Assembly: GCA_030539165.1 (NCBI GenBank)
Contig: JAUNSO010000002.1
Coordinates: 17,398 to 81,397, forward strand
From: a bacterium
Lineage (GTDB): Bacteria > Bacillota > Clostridia > Lachnospirales > Lachnospiraceae
Direction of reading: 5' to 3'
Length of the DNA: 64,000 nucleotides
How positions within the stretch are numbered: position 1 is the stretch's first letter; every line of letters starts with the position of its first letter. Both the position numbers and the translations under genes were made by a program. Below the pieces are notes generated by a model, which made no database searches, was not told where the DNA came from, and saw only the letters and a program-made list of their open reading frames with translations. This document shows, piece after piece, positions 28,001 through 37,693 of this stretch.

Positions 28001-29306
28001 TATCGGCCTGAAGATACTGGCGGTCATTTCTTCTGCCTTACTATGGCTGGTTGTGGTCAATATTGATGATCCTGTAAATACCAGAACTTTCTCTTCGATT
28101 CCGGTGGAAGTGATTAATGGAGAAACGATTACAAATGAGGGCAAGGTATATGAGATACTGGATGACAGTGATGTGATCAGTGTCGCTGTAACGGCCAAAC
28201 GCTCTGTTCTGGATGATTTGAGCAGAGATAATATTAAGGCTACGGCAGATATGATGGATATGACCTTTATGGATACTGTAGCAATTGACGTGAAATCTAA
28301 CCGGTATTCAGATAAGATTGAGTCTATAACACCAAAGACCAAAAACCTGAAGGTGCAGATAGAAGACCTGGCAAGAAAACAGTTCTCAATTGAGGTGGAT
28401 ACGACCGGTACACCAGAACAGGGATATACACTTGGAGATGTTGAAACTAACGTAAATGTTGTATCAGTATCAGGTCCTGTATCCGTTATTTCAAGGATTG
28501 TCCGTGTAGCAGCTGAGGTTGATACCTCAGGCTTGAGAAGAGACATTTCCACAGATGAAGCATTGGTTTTCTTTGACGCTGCCGGAGAAGCAATTGACGA
28601 AAGTATGATTACACGCAGTATTGAGAGTGTTCATGTGAATATCAGTATGCTGCAGACAAAGGATATTCCGTTGATTTTTAATGCTTCCGGTGTAACAACG
28701 AGTGATTATGGTATGACGGGCGTGGTGGATGCATCCCCTTCTACGATAACGGTTGCAGGAAAAGGCAGTGTATATACAGGGCTGGAGTCGATTGTAATCT
28801 CAGCTGAGGATCTGTCGGTTACGGGTGCAACCTCAAATGTTGAAGAAGTGATCAATATCAAGAAATATCTGCCAAAGGATGTCGTATTGGCAAATCCTGA
28901 ATTTGACGGCAACGTTTCTGTGACGGTTTATATAGAACCTCTGCAGATGCGCGAAATAGATATACCGACAGATAACATTACATTTTCAAATATCCCTGAA
29001 GGATATGAGGCAGTATTGACCGATATTGGCGGCATACTAAAGACAAATATCAAGGGACTGGGAGAAACATTCAGTATGCTGGACGGCAGTACTACATTGG
29101 GCGTGATTGATGTGAGTACTGTATTACCGGATGTGAGTGAGGATACATCAGCAACAGTTACAGGTTTCTATGCAGGACGCGTAGCCTTTACGTTCCCAAC
29201 GGGAATATCGGAGGCTGAGCCGAAGTCAATGCATTTTATCCTCAGACAGATAGGTGAGGAAATAACACAGGAAGATTTTACCGAAGGAGAAGAAAGCAAT
29301 GAGTAG
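27978..29306 (+). CDS. ybbR: YbbR-domain protein, CdaA regulator (CdaR/YbbR)
   Basis: 442 residues: an N-terminal signal anchor (ILAVISSALLWLVVVNI) followed by about four YbbR repeats outside the membrane, each with the D-x-P/V-E-V-x-x-x-G style (SIPVEVINGETI, FSIEVDTTGTPEQGYTLG, IPLIFNASGVTTSDYGM). The family modulates CdaA activity. The first 23 bp overlap cdaA. It is named ybbR here to avoid confusion with the diacid regulator CdaR. Confidence 0.9.
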   Translation: MKKKITNNIGLKILAVISSALLWLVVVNIDDPVNTRTFSSIPVEVINGETITNEGKVYEILDDSDVISVAVTAKRSVLDDLSRDNIKATADMMDMTFMDTVAIDVKSNRYSDKIESITPKTKNLKVQIEDLARKQFSIEVDTTGTPEQGYTLGDVETNVNVVSVSGPVSVISRIVRVAAEVDTSGLRRDISTDEALVFFDAAGEAIDESMITRSIESVHVNISMLQTKDIPLIFNASGVTTSDYGMTGVVDASPSTITVAGKGSVYTGLESIVISAEDLSVTGATSNVEEVINIKKYLPKDVVLANPEFDGNVSVTVYIEPLQMREIDIPTDNITFSNIPEGYEAVLTDIGGILKTNIKGLGETFSMLDGSTTLGVIDVSTVLPDVSEDTSATVTGFYAGRVAFTFPTGISEAEPKSMHFILRQIGEEITQEDFTEGEESNE

Positions 29307-30648
29307 ATTATTTGGTACAGATGGAGTCAGAGGAGTAGCAAATTCGGAGTTAACACCGCTGCTGGCGATGCAGCTGGGGCAGGCGGGAGCATTTGCCCTG
29401 ACCAAACACAATTCGCATAAACCGACGATTATGGTAGGGTGTGATACAAGAATATCAGGTGATATGCTGGCCAATGCGCTGATGGCAGGAATCTGTTCGG
29501 TTGGTGCCAATGCGGTATATGTTGGTGTACTGCCGACTCCCGCGGTTGCTTACCTGACAAGAAAATACAAGGTGGATGCAGGTGTTGTGATTTCAGCATC
29601 CCATAATCCGGTAGAGTTTAATGGGATTAAGTTCTTTAATGGTGAAGGCTATAAGCTGTCAGATGCTATTGAAGATGAGATCGAGGGTTATATTAACAGC
29701 GGTTTGGAGGGAATTCCGTTTCCGACCGGTGCTGGAGTGGGAAAGATTAAATACCGTACAGATGCAAGAGAGGAATATATCAATCATGCCATGAAGGCGG
29801 TATCTGTTGATCTTTCCAGTTTAAAGATTGTAGTAGACTGTGCCGAGGGTGCTGCATTCTATACATCTACAGAGACATTAAGAGAAATGGGTGCAGATGT
29901 TATTGCCATTCATAATAATCCTGACGGGACAAATATCAATGCAAACTGTGGCTCCACACATCTGGAGGAGCTGATGGCGAGAGTTGTATATGAGAAGGCT
30001 TCGCTTGGCCTGGCATTTGACGGAGATGCTGACCGACTGATGGCAGTGGATGAAAACGGCAAACAGGTCAATGGCGATGAACTGATGGCAATTGTCGGCT
30101 ATTACATGAAGAAGAATAAGAAACTGAAGGGCGATACGATCGTTGCAACCGTCATGAGTAATCTGGGATTCTTCCTGATGGGAGAAGAGAAAGGCATCAA
30201 GATTGAAAAGACGAAGGTCGGCGACAGATATGTACTGGAGAGAATGCTGGAGATAGGTGCTAATCTGGGCGGAGAACAGTCAGGCCATATTATTTTTCTG
30301 GATGAGAACACGACAGGCGATGGTCTGCTGAGTGCACTGCATCTGTTGGAGGTTTTGGTAGAGAGCAAGAAACCGCTGTCACAGCTGGCAAAGATTATGG
30401 AAATGATGCCGCAGGCACTTGTGAATGCCAAGGTTCCGAATCACAAGAAGGAATCTTTTATGGAGTATCCTGAGATTGCGGATGCCATCGCTGCACTGGA
30501 GAAGCAGTTTGACGGTAAGGGACGTGTACTGATCAGACCTTCAGGCACTGAGCCGATGGTACGTGTTATGATCGAAGGTAAGGATCAGGCAGTCATAGAT
30601 GAAGAAGCAAAGAAACTGGCAGCATTAATTGAGAAGGTAATGCTGTAA
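29299..30648 (+). CDS. glmM: Phosphoglucosamine mutase
   Basis: 449 residues, standard length. LFGTDGVRGVAN at the N-terminus, active serine in SASHNP (S101), metal loop DGDADR (about 241-246), and phosphate-binding RPSGTEPMVRVM at the end. It converts glucosamine-6-P to glucosamine-1-P for UDP-GlcNAc synthesis. The start overlaps the ybbR end by 8 bp. Confidence 0.97.
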   Translation: MSRLFGTDGVRGVANSELTPLLAMQLGQAGAFALTKHNSHKPTIMVGCDTRISGDMLANALMAGICSVGANAVYVGVLPTPAVAYLTRKYKVDAGVVISASHNPVEFNGIKFFNGEGYKLSDAIEDEIEGYINSGLEGIPFPTGAGVGKIKYRTDAREEYINHAMKAVSVDLSSLKIVVDCAEGAAFYTSTETLREMGADVIAIHNNPDGTNINANCGSTHLEELMARVVYEKASLGLAFDGDADRLMAVDENGKQVNGDELMAIVGYYMKKNKKLKGDTIVATVMSNLGFFLMGEEKGIKIEKTKVGDRYVLERMLEIGANLGGEQSGHIIFLDENTTGDGLLSALHLLEVLVESKKPLSQLAKIMEMMPQALVNAKVPNHKKESFMEYPEIADAIAALEKQFDGKGRVLIRPSGTEPMVRVMIEGKDQAVIDEEAKKLAALIEKVML

Positions 30649-30682
30649 TACAACAAATATTGGAATAAACCAGTGAAAGTAC

Positions 30683-30711
30683 TTGTGATGTAGTACAAAG
30701 AATGTTATACT
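30683..30711 (+). promoter_or_regulatory. Promoter of the HPr gene
   Basis: TTGTGA, 17-nt spacer, TATACT, between glmM and the HPr gene; the 5' untranslated stretch would be about 34 nt. Confidence 0.65.
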
Positions 30712-30751
30712 ATGTTTTAGGGTGTTTAGTAGAAATGGAGGTTATCGGATC

Positions 30752-31015
30752 ATGGTAAGCCAGAAAGTGGTTATCAAAAATCCTACAGGGCTGCATTTGA
30801 GACCAGCGGGGATTCTATGCAAAGAAGCGATGCAGTTTAAATCGTTGATTACTTTTAGTTTCAGAGAGAATACGGCAAATGCAAAGAGTGTACTGAGTGT
30901 ACTGGGTGCCTGTGTAAAATGCGGAGATGAAGTAGAGTTCGTATGCGAGGGTGAAGATGAGGAAGAAGCACTTAAGACGCTGGTTGCAGCGATTGAGAGC
31001 GGTTTAGGTGAGTAA
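30752..31015 (+). CDS. ptsH: HPr family phosphocarrier protein
   Basis: 87 residues. The histidine site is in TGLHLRPAG (H15), and the regulatory serine region NAKSVLSV places S46 in position, so both PTS phosphotransfer and HPr-kinase control are possible. The start at 30752 follows GGAGG by 10 nt; an upstream ATG at 30722 lies before that site. No other PTS gene is nearby. The HxRP pattern with Leu at 16 is slightly unusual but kept in many Clostridia. Confidence 0.88.
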   Translation: MVSQKVVIKNPTGLHLRPAGILCKEAMQFKSLITFSFRENTANAKSVLSVLGACVKCGDEVEFVCEGEDEEEALKTLVAAIESGLGE

Positions 31016-31050
31016 TAAAGTAAGATATTCACATATGTATGAATCCAAAG

Positions 31051-31076
31051 TCAGTCTCAGTCACGAGACTGATTTT
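31051..31076 (+). terminator. Probable terminator after HPr
   Basis: TCAGTCTC/GAGACTGA (31051-31058/31065-31072) with a six-base loop, then TTTTGTGTT. The T-tract is short, so efficiency is uncertain. Confidence 0.6.
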
Positions 31077-31084
31077 GTGTTATA

Positions 31085-31285
31085 TTTATAAGAGAACCAG
31101 GAAAGGAAGCTAAGAACATGGGGCTAAACGAGTAATGCGAAACAAGTTGTCAATCATTGTGAAGTATAGCGTGATTTACCGACTCCAAAAGCAGTGAAGT
31201 TGCTAAGATACATATAGAGCAGGGAATATGTATACTAACGGATGGACCTGACAGTAAACAAATCAGCAGAATGGAGGCTTATCAC
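31085..31285 (+). promoter_or_regulatory. Leader region of leuA with hairpins and a five-codon reading frame
   Basis: About 200 nt precede leuA. It contains ATACATAT/ATATGTAT (31208-31215/31226-31233, ten-base loop), a small AGCA/TGCT hairpin at 31190-31204, and an ATG at 31118 opening a five-codon frame (M G L N E) behind GGAAAGGAAG. I see no T-box AGGGTGG sequence, no leucine-codon run, and no terminator before leuA. The leader type is unidentified. Confidence 0.4.
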
Positions 31286-32968
31286 ATGTTAAATTATAAG
31301 AGATATAAGAGAGTTCCGGTCATAGACTATCCGGAACGGGAATGGCCAAATAAACAGATCGAGAAGGCACCGGTATGGTGCAGTGTGGATTTGAGAGATG
31401 GCAATCAGGCACTGATCGACCCGATGGTGGTCGAGGAGAAGATGGAGATGTTCCAGCTTCTTGTAGATATGGGATTCAAGGAAATTGAAATCGGATTTCC
31501 AGCAGCATCACAGATAGAGTTTGATTTTCTTCGCCAGCTGGTAGACCGCAAGATGATACCGGATGATGTCAGAGTACAGGTGTTGACACAGTGCCGTGAG
31601 GAATTGATCGACCGGACATTTGAATCCATACAGGGAATCAAGCAGGCAATTGTACATATCTATAATTCTACATCTACTTTGCAAAGAGATGTCGTGTTTG
31701 GCATGAATCAGCAGGAGATCATTGATATTGCGGTTAAGGGAACCAAAATGGTCAAAGAGCGTGCTGCAAAGTTCCCCGGCAAGATTATTCTGGAGTATTC
31801 TCCGGAGAGCTACACCGGAACAGAGGACGATTTTGCTCTTGAGATCTGCACGGCTGTTCAGGACGCATGGGAACCGACAAAGGAAGATCCGATCATCATC
31901 AATCTTCCTGCAACAGTTGAGATGACAACACCTAATGTATATGCAGACCGCATTGAATGGGCGAACAGGCATTTTAAAAACAGAGAAACAATTATACTGA
32001 GCGTTCATCCTCATAATGACCGTGGTACCGGTATCGCTGCTACAGAGCTTGCAATGCTTGCGGGGGCTGAGCGAGTTGAGGGTACACTGTTCGGAAATGG
32101 AGAACGAACAGGAAATATTGATATTTTGAATATTGCTTATAACATGTTTTCACAGGGTATCGATCCAAAGCTGGAGATAGAGCATATCAATCATATCGTT
32201 GAGGTATATGAGAGATGCTGTAAGATGCCGGTACATGACAGACATCCATATGCAGGAAAGCTTGTATTTACTGCTTTTTCCGGATCACATCAGGATGCCA
32301 TCAACAAGGGTGTCAAGGCTATGCGGGAAAGAAATTCCACGATCTGGAGTGTTCCGTATCTTCCTGTGGATCCTGCAGATATCGGAAGAGAGTACGAGCC
32401 GATTGTACGTATCAATTCCCAATCCGGCAAGGGCGGTGTGGCATTTGTCATGGATACTTACTTTGGATTCAAACTGCCGAAGGGAATGCACAAGGAATTT
32501 GCAAAAGTGATCCAGTTGATTTCAGAAAAACAGGGTGAAGTGGCTCCTGAGCGTATCATGGAGGCATTTAAGGAAGAGTATATTGACAGGAAAGAGCCGC
32601 TGCACTTCAGAAAGCTGAAGGTAGACGATAAGAGTGATGCAAATGATTCGCAGTTTGATACACATGTAGAGTTAACATATTCACTTTATGGTGTAGAAAA
32701 CACGATAGAAGCAGTCGGAAACGGACCTATCGATGCAGTTCAGCGTGGTCTGAAGGAATCCATGGGTATCAGTGTGAAGGTTCTGGATTACGAGGAGCAT
32801 GCCCTGCAGGGTGGTTCCAATGCACAGGCGGCTGCATATATCCATCTGCTGGATGAAGAAGAGGGCAGAGTCACCTATGGTGTCGGTGTCAGCTCCAACA
32901 TTACGAGAGCATCTGTCAGAGCCATCTTCAGTGCTGTGAACAGATTGGGTCTTGCAGATCAAAAATAA
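31286..32968 (+). CDS. leuA: 2-isopropylmalate synthase (long form)
   Basis: 560 residues, the long LeuA type. TIM barrel with VDLRDGNQALI near the N-terminus, LSVHPHNDRGTG (metal-binding HxH), GAERVEGTLFGNGERTGN, and a C-terminal LeuA dimer/regulatory domain (about 430-555, ANDSQFDTHVELTYSLYG). It condenses acetyl-CoA with 2-oxoisovalerate in leucine synthesis. The ATG at 31286 was chosen because GGAGG lies 8 nt before it; the ATG at 31271 overlaps that site. No leuBCD nearby. Confidence 0.96.
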   Translation: MLNYKRYKRVPVIDYPEREWPNKQIEKAPVWCSVDLRDGNQALIDPMVVEEKMEMFQLLVDMGFKEIEIGFPAASQIEFDFLRQLVDRKMIPDDVRVQVLTQCREELIDRTFESIQGIKQAIVHIYNSTSTLQRDVVFGMNQQEIIDIAVKGTKMVKERAAKFPGKIILEYSPESYTGTEDDFALEICTAVQDAWEPTKEDPIIINLPATVEMTTPNVYADRIEWANRHFKNRETIILSVHPHNDRGTGIAATELAMLAGAERVEGTLFGNGERTGNIDILNIAYNMFSQGIDPKLEIEHINHIVEVYERCCKMPVHDRHPYAGKLVFTAFSGSHQDAINKGVKAMRERNSTIWSVPYLPVDPADIGREYEPIVRINSQSGKGGVAFVMDTYFGFKLPKGMHKEFAKVIQLISEKQGEVAPERIMEAFKEEYIDRKEPLHFRKLKVDDKSDANDSQFDTHVELTYSLYGVENTIEAVGNGPIDAVQRGLKESMGISVKVLDYEEHALQGGSNAQAAAYIHLLDEEEGRVTYGVGVSSNITRASVRAIFSAVNRLGLADQK

Positions 32969-32980
32969 TCAGAAACAGCA

Positions 32981-33016
32981 AAGAGCTTCCGGTGTTTATA
33001 TCGGAAGCTCTTTTAT
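32981..33016 (+). terminator. Terminator between leuA and the convergent membrane-protein gene
   Basis: AAGAGCTTCCG/CGGAAGCTCTT (32981-32991/33002-33012) followed by TT. The A-rich left flank gives a U-run on the other strand too, so it may serve both converging genes. Confidence 0.85.
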
Positions 33017-33047
33017 TAAGAATCATATAATCGGATATCGGTTTGCA

Positions 33048-34580
33048 TTAACGTAGAAATTGTATCGGTTCTTCTTTGTGGAATCGGTTATAGATAAACT
33101 GCAGCAGGATCAGGAAAAGATAAAAGTATGCCGTCATGTATACCGGAAAGTAGTATTTAAAATAAGATGCCGGTGCCAGTACAAATACGATAAACCAATG
33201 AGCAATCAAACCACCCGTTACAAAGAATGTGAACCAGCGTTTTCGACAGAGCGAGTATATACACAGTACCAGAGTGAGGATGCATGGAATGAACAGATTA
33301 TAGGCCAGTGTTTTGACAATACTGATGGCACAGCTGATCAGCTGCCTGATTCCTGTTCCTTCAAACACAATGTGATAGGGCATAGCGGCATAGCAGAATG
33401 CACCCCATCTTGTCCGAAAAAAGACATCGGGGTTGTGAATACAGATGCGTTTCAGCGCAGCAGCATATTCAAAGAACTCTGTCACGCCTGCCTCCGGCCG
33501 GACGCCGATATAGCCTTCCTTATATAAAATCAGTACATCTTCGTAGTTGATGTCTCCATAATACTCATTGATAGCAGCAATGGTATCCAGAGACAGGTAG
33601 CGGTCAACAATGTCCAGATCACTCTTGTTTTTTTCATAATCCAGACCGTTTCGATACATATTTGTGATTGTATATGCATAAAATGGCTTCATACGATCAT
33701 CCGCAGCGGCGCCCATTTCCCTCGCAATGATTCCATTCTGCGGGACAGAAACGATGTATTGCAGAGCAAGAGAAGCAAGTATGATATAGAATGCGGATTT
33801 TCGATTTCTGATATTGGTGTATACAAGAAACAGTAAAATTGGTACAAGGACAGCCAGATAAATACCTTCTGTGCGCCATTGTGTTAGTACAGCACCAAGA
33901 AACAGGATTCCACAGGCATGCGAAACTGTCAGGGGCTTTTTTTCAAGCAGATCAAAGAGCAGTATGCAAATCAGCAGCAGATACAGCAGATAATATATAG
34001 GCAGTCTGTGTGCTGATGTTGTATATGCGATAACCGGATACAATAAGAAGGGAAGGTATCCGAATCTGCCGTATTTAGGCCCAAGATATTGAACCAGACG
34101 GTATACGACATAACCGATCACAAGCATTTGTATGAGTACCTTGAGAATAACCGGTCCGAACCAGGCAGGAATCAGCATCATACTGATGATATAATAATAA
34201 GTAGTAATATAATAAAACCATGTATAATGCTGCAAGGCCGATGCTGATTCAAAGATCAGGCGCTCATCATTACTCAGAAATCCCTGCGGCAGCTTAATCA
34301 GGAGAATGATTATGATCGGGATCAGACAGATAAGAGAATATTTCAATATATGAAACTCTGCATATTCTTTTCTGTCACGATTGAAGAGGACACGGTAAAG
34401 TGTTCTGTATACAAAAAATAAAGCAATTAATACGAGCAGCTTGCAGATGATAAAGTCCGATAAGTTATCCGTGGGTGGTACAGTGAAGACAAGCTTATCC
34501 GTAAAAAATGTAATCAGCCAGTGAATCAGCGCGATACAGCAGATGGGGAGCAGATGATTCTGTTTGATATAGTCCTTCAT
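33048..34580 (-). CDS. Large integral membrane protein, possible GT-C-like glycosyltransferase
   Basis: 510 residues with ten or more hydrophobic helices. After helix three there is an acidic loop (GFLSNDERLIFESASAL) and a soluble portion near 320-400, the general plan of GT-C enzymes and of DUF6020-like proteins. No diagnostic motif fixes the family. The start at 34580 follows AGAGGATATT; a farther start at 34631 lacks such a site. It is convergent with leuA and divergent from the PAP2-like gene. Confidence 0.6.
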   Translation of the reverse strand: MKDYIKQNHLLPICCIALIHWLITFFTDKLVFTVPPTDNLSDFIICKLLVLIALFFVYRTLYRVLFNRDRKEYAEFHILKYSLICLIPIIIILLIKLPQGFLSNDERLIFESASALQHYTWFYYITTYYYIISMMLIPAWFGPVILKVLIQMLVIGYVVYRLVQYLGPKYGRFGYLPFLLYPVIAYTTSAHRLPIYYLLYLLLICILLFDLLEKKPLTVSHACGILFLGAVLTQWRTEGIYLAVLVPILLFLVYTNIRNRKSAFYIILASLALQYIVSVPQNGIIAREMGAAADDRMKPFYAYTITNMYRNGLDYEKNKSDLDIVDRYLSLDTIAAINEYYGDINYEDVLILYKEGYIGVRPEAGVTEFFEYAAALKRICIHNPDVFFRTRWGAFCYAAMPYHIVFEGTGIRQLISCAISIVKTLAYNLFIPCILTLVLCIYSLCRKRWFTFFVTGGLIAHWFIVFVLAPASYFKYYFPVYMTAYFYLFLILLQFIYNRFHKEEPIQFLR

Positions 34581-34653
34581 ATTCAATATCCTCTTTATAG
34601 GCGTTATTTTGGAACGAAACAAGTATAGCATATTTGGACAGAATCGTCATCTC

Positions 34654-34682
34654 TTGCTATTTTCCCTGCTGTCATGTATAAT
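34654..34682 (+). promoter_or_regulatory. Promoter of the PAP2-like gene
   Basis: TTGCTA, 17-nt spacer, TATAAT, ending 35 bp before the start at 34718. Confidence 0.65.
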
Positions 34683-34717
34683 TAATTCGTTATATACAAA
34701 GGAAAGGTTATTACTTC

Positions 34718-35188
34718 ATGGACATCATTCAGGACTTATTATCCAACAGGATTTTTTTAGTAGCTGCAGCCGGCTGGGCAGTGGCTCAGATATTAAAGAC
34801 ACTGATTACACTTGCTATTACCAAGTCTTTTGATCCTGAGAGGCTTTTTGGATCGGGCGGTATGCCCAGTTCGCATTCATCGACAGTATGTGCACTTGCA
34901 ACAGCTGTAACGATGCAGTATGGAGCAGCATCCTTTGAGTTTGCCATATCAGCCGTTTTGGCAATCATTGTTATGTATGATGCCGCAGGGGTACGCAGAG
35001 AGACAGGTACACAGGCAGCTGTGCTGAATCAATTTATGGATATGTTTGCACATATGGACTCTTTTGATAACCCACAGTTTACACAGGAAAAACTCAAGGA
35101 GCTTGTCGGACATACGCCATTGCAGGTATTTGCAGGGGCAGTGCTGGGAATTCTGATTGCAGTATTTTTATATCCCGCATTATTATGA
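34718..35188 (+). CDS. Divergent PAP2 family membrane protein (YuiD-like)
   Basis: 156 residues with SGGMPSSHSS (about 47-56) and YDAAGVRRETGTQAAVLN, the characteristic blocks of the divergent PAP2 group, within about four membrane helices. PAP2 relatives are lipid phosphate phosphatases; this divergent set keeps the PSSH block but activity has not been settled. It stands alone under its own promoter. Confidence 0.88.
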   Translation: MDIIQDLLSNRIFLVAAAGWAVAQILKTLITLAITKSFDPERLFGSGGMPSSHSSTVCALATAVTMQYGAASFEFAISAVLAIIVMYDAAGVRRETGTQAAVLNQFMDMFAHMDSFDNPQFTQEKLKELVGHTPLQVFAGAVLGILIAVFLYPALL

Positions 35189-35236
35189 TCAGAATTGGTA
35201 TGATACTGATGTTCAGAAAGAGGAGGCGGTTGACAA

Positions 35237-35668
35237 ATGAATAGTACGATATGGCTGATCCTGGTCGTGGTGATGCTGGTCATTGAAATTATTACTTTGG
35301 GTCTGACAACCTTGTGGTTTGCAGGAGGAGCGCTGGTGGCATTTGTTGCATCGCTGCTGGGAGCACCGTTAGTAGTACAGATAGTATTGTTTTTAGTGGT
35401 TTCTATTGTCCTTTTATTGGTGACAAGACCACTCGCTGTCAAGTATTTTAATAAAGACAGAATCCGAACCAATGCGGAAAGCCTGATCGGTTCACAGGCA
35501 ATCGTAATCAGTGAAATCGATAATCTGCAGGGAATCGGACAGGTGACGGTAGGCGGTCAGGAATGGTCAGCCAAGTCAAAGGAAAGCCAGCGGAAGTTCA
35601 AGGTTGGCGAAGTAGTAGAGGTAACAGAGATTCAAGGGGTCAAACTAATTGTAGAGGAAAGCAAATAA
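35237..35668 (+). CDS. NfeD family membrane protein
   Basis: 143 residues: two or three N-terminal hydrophobic helices (STIWLILVVVMLVIEIITLGLTT...), then a small OB-like beta domain (IGSQAIVISEIDNLQGIGQVTVGGQEWSAKS). NfeD proteins pair with SPFH/stomatin proteins in membrane microdomains; the next gene is such a protein, 12 bp away. AGGAGG lies upstream. Confidence 0.92.
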   Translation: MNSTIWLILVVVMLVIEIITLGLTTLWFAGGALVAFVASLLGAPLVVQIVLFLVVSIVLLLVTRPLAVKYFNKDRIRTNAESLIGSQAIVISEIDNLQGIGQVTVGGQEWSAKSKESQRKFKVGEVVEVTEIQGVKLIVEESK

Positions 35669-35680
35669 GGAGGAATTATC

Positions 35681-36607
35681 ATGGATGGATCAGGTTTAAT
35701 CGTAGTAGTACTATTTATATTGATTTTGTTAGTCGTAGCATCATGTGTAAAGATCGTACCGCAGGCGCATGCATTTGTCGTAGAGAGACTGGGCGGATAT
35801 CAGGGAACCTGGTCAGTGGGTATTCATTTTAAGGTTCCGTTTATAGATAAAGTAGCAAGAAGAGTCAATCTGAAGGAGCAGGTGGTAGATTTTGCACCGC
35901 AGCCGGTTATTACTAAGGATAATGTTACTATGAGAATCGATACGGTTGTTTTCTTTCAGATCACAGATCCGAAGCTGTTTACCTATGGTGTAGAGAATCC
36001 AATCATGGCAATTGAAAATCTGACAGCAACGACCCTCAGAAATATCATAGGTGATCTGGAGCTGGATCAGACACTGACATCCAGAGAAACCATTAATACG
36101 AAGATGAGAGCATCACTGGATATCGCAACAGACCCGTGGGGCATCAAGGTTACCAGAGTAGAGCTGAAAAATATCATTCCTCCTGCAGCCATTCAGGATG
36201 CTATGGAGAAGCAGATGAAGGCCGAGCGTGAAAGAAGAGAGTCCATTCTGAGAGCTGAGGGTGAGAAGAAGTCTACGATCCTCGTTGCAGAAGGTAAGAA
36301 AGAATCAGTCATTCTGGACGCTGAGGCAGAAAAGCAGTCTGCAATCCTGCGGGCAGAGGCTGAGAAAGAGAAGAGAATCAAAGAGGCTGAAGGTGAGGCT
36401 GAGGCAATCCTGAAGGTACAGCAGGCAACTGCAGATGGTATTAAGTTCTTAAAGGAAGCCGGTGCAGATGAGGCTGTTCTCAAGATCAAGAGTCTTGAAG
36501 CATTTGAAAAGGCAGCAGACGGACAGGCAACCAAGATCATCATTCCTTCAGAAATACAAGGGATGGCAGGCTTGGCAGCAGGTATCAAGGAAGTATTGAC
36601 GAAATAA
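35681..36607 (+). CDS. SPFH/Band 7 domain protein (stomatin/QmcA-like)
   Basis: 308 residues: an N-terminal hydrophobic anchor (IVVVLFILILLVVASCV), the SPFH domain (AFVVERLGGYQGTW, VVFFQITDP, WGIKVTRVELKNIIPPAAIQ) and a long Ala/Glu/Lys coiled coil from about 180 to 260 (repeats of RAEGEKKS, DAEAEKQS). It forms large oligomers on the membrane and commonly regulates proteases or lipid order. Operon with NfeD. Confidence 0.93.
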   Translation: MDGSGLIVVVLFILILLVVASCVKIVPQAHAFVVERLGGYQGTWSVGIHFKVPFIDKVARRVNLKEQVVDFAPQPVITKDNVTMRIDTVVFFQITDPKLFTYGVENPIMAIENLTATTLRNIIGDLELDQTLTSRETINTKMRASLDIATDPWGIKVTRVELKNIIPPAAIQDAMEKQMKAERERRESILRAEGEKKSTILVAEGKKESVILDAEAEKQSAILRAEAEKEKRIKEAEGEAEAILKVQQATADGIKFLKEAGADEAVLKIKSLEAFEKAADGQATKIIIPSEIQGMAGLAAGIKEVLTK

Positions 36608-36634
36608 AAATTTTGAGAAATTGAGCATACAGCA

Positions 36635-36678
36635 GAATCACGTTGTCAACAGCCCGAATGGCAGACAGCGTGATTTTA
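36635..36678 (+). terminator. Inverted repeat between the SPFH gene and argF
   Basis: AATCACG/CGTGATT (36635-36641/36668-36674) with further pairing TTGTC/GACAG inside, then TTTTA. It could end the nfeD-SPFH transcript or act on argF expression; the T-tract is weak. Confidence 0.45.
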
Positions 36679-36694
36679 CATAGGAGGAAAGAAT

Positions 36695-37693
36695 ATGAGC
36701 TTGAAGGGTCGCAACTTTTTAACATTAAAGGACTTTACCAAGGATGAAATCAATGAATTTCTGGACTTGGCAGCTGATTTAAAAGAAAAGAAAAAAAACG
36801 GAGTTGATATTGCGAAATATCATGGGAAGAATGTTGCCCTGATTTTTGAAAAGACCAGTACAAGAACACGTTGTGCATTTGAGGTGGCTGCACATGATAT
36901 GGGTATGTGCACAACTTATCTGGATCCGGCAGGATCACAGATCGGTAAGAAGGAAAGCATTGCTGATACAGCACGTGTACTGGGCAGAATGTTTGACGGT
37001 ATCGAATATCGTGGATTCGGACAGGAGATCGTAGAGGATCTGGCTAAATACTCCGGAGTGCCTGTCTGGAACGGACTAACCAATGAGTATCATCCGACAC
37101 AGATGCTGGCGGATTTGCTGACAATCAAGGAGCATCTGGGATCGCTGGAAGGAAAGAAACTGGTATACATGGGTGATGCACGCTACAATATGGGCAATTC
37201 CCTGATGATTGCCTGTGCCAAGATGGGAATGAACTTTGTTGCCTGTGCACCTGGGCGCTACTTCCCGAACGAGACTCTGATTGAAGAGTGTAAAGCATTT
37301 GCGAAAGAGAGCGGTGCTACGCTTACATTTTCTGAGGATGTCATGGAGGGAACCAAGGATGCAGATATAATCTATACAGATGTATGGGTATCCATGGGTG
37401 AGCCGGACAAGGTATGGGAGGAACGGATCAAGGATCTGACTCCTTATAAGGTAACGATGGATGTTATGAACAACGCAAAGAGCAATGCTATTTTCCTACA
37501 TTGTCTGCCCGCGTTCCATGATTTAAAGACGAAGATCGGTAAGGAAATGGGAGAGCGTTTTCACCTGACAGAGATGGAAGTAACGGATGAGGTATTTGAG
37601 AAGTATGCAGATGTGGTGTTTGACGAGGCAGAGAACAGAATGCATACGATTAAAGCGGTTATGGTGGCAACACTGGGTCGGGAAAGATTATGA
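36695..37693 (+). CDS. argF: Ornithine carbamoyltransferase
   Basis: 332 residues. Carbamoyl-phosphate loop [20 protein letters not shown], ornithine loop region DVWVSMGEP, and HCLPAFHD. It makes citrulline from ornithine and carbamoyl phosphate. No arc genes are near, so a biosynthetic role is favoured, though sequence cannot separate ArgF from ArcB. GGAGG precedes the start; the stop overlaps the next gene. Confidence 0.96.
   Translation: MSLKGRNFLTLKDFTKDEINEFLDLAADLKEKKKNGVDIAKYHGKNVALIFEKTSTRTRCAFEVAAHDMGMCTTYLDPAGSQIGKKESIADTARVLGRMFDGIEYRGFGQEIVEDLAKYSGVPVWNGLTNEYHPTQMLADLLTIKEHLGSLEGKKLVYMGDARYNMGNSLMIACAKMGMNFVACAPGRYFPNETLIEECKAFAKESGATLTFSEDVMEGTKDADIIYTDVWVSMGEPDKVWEERIKDLTPYKVTMDVMNNAKSNAIFLHCLPAFHDLKTKIGKEMGERFHLTEMEVTDEVFEKYADVVFDEAENRMHTIKAVMVATLGRERL

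Noticed and set aside
31085..31285. T-box or leucine attenuator before leuA
   Set aside because: No AGGGTGG box, no terminator and no run of leucine codons.
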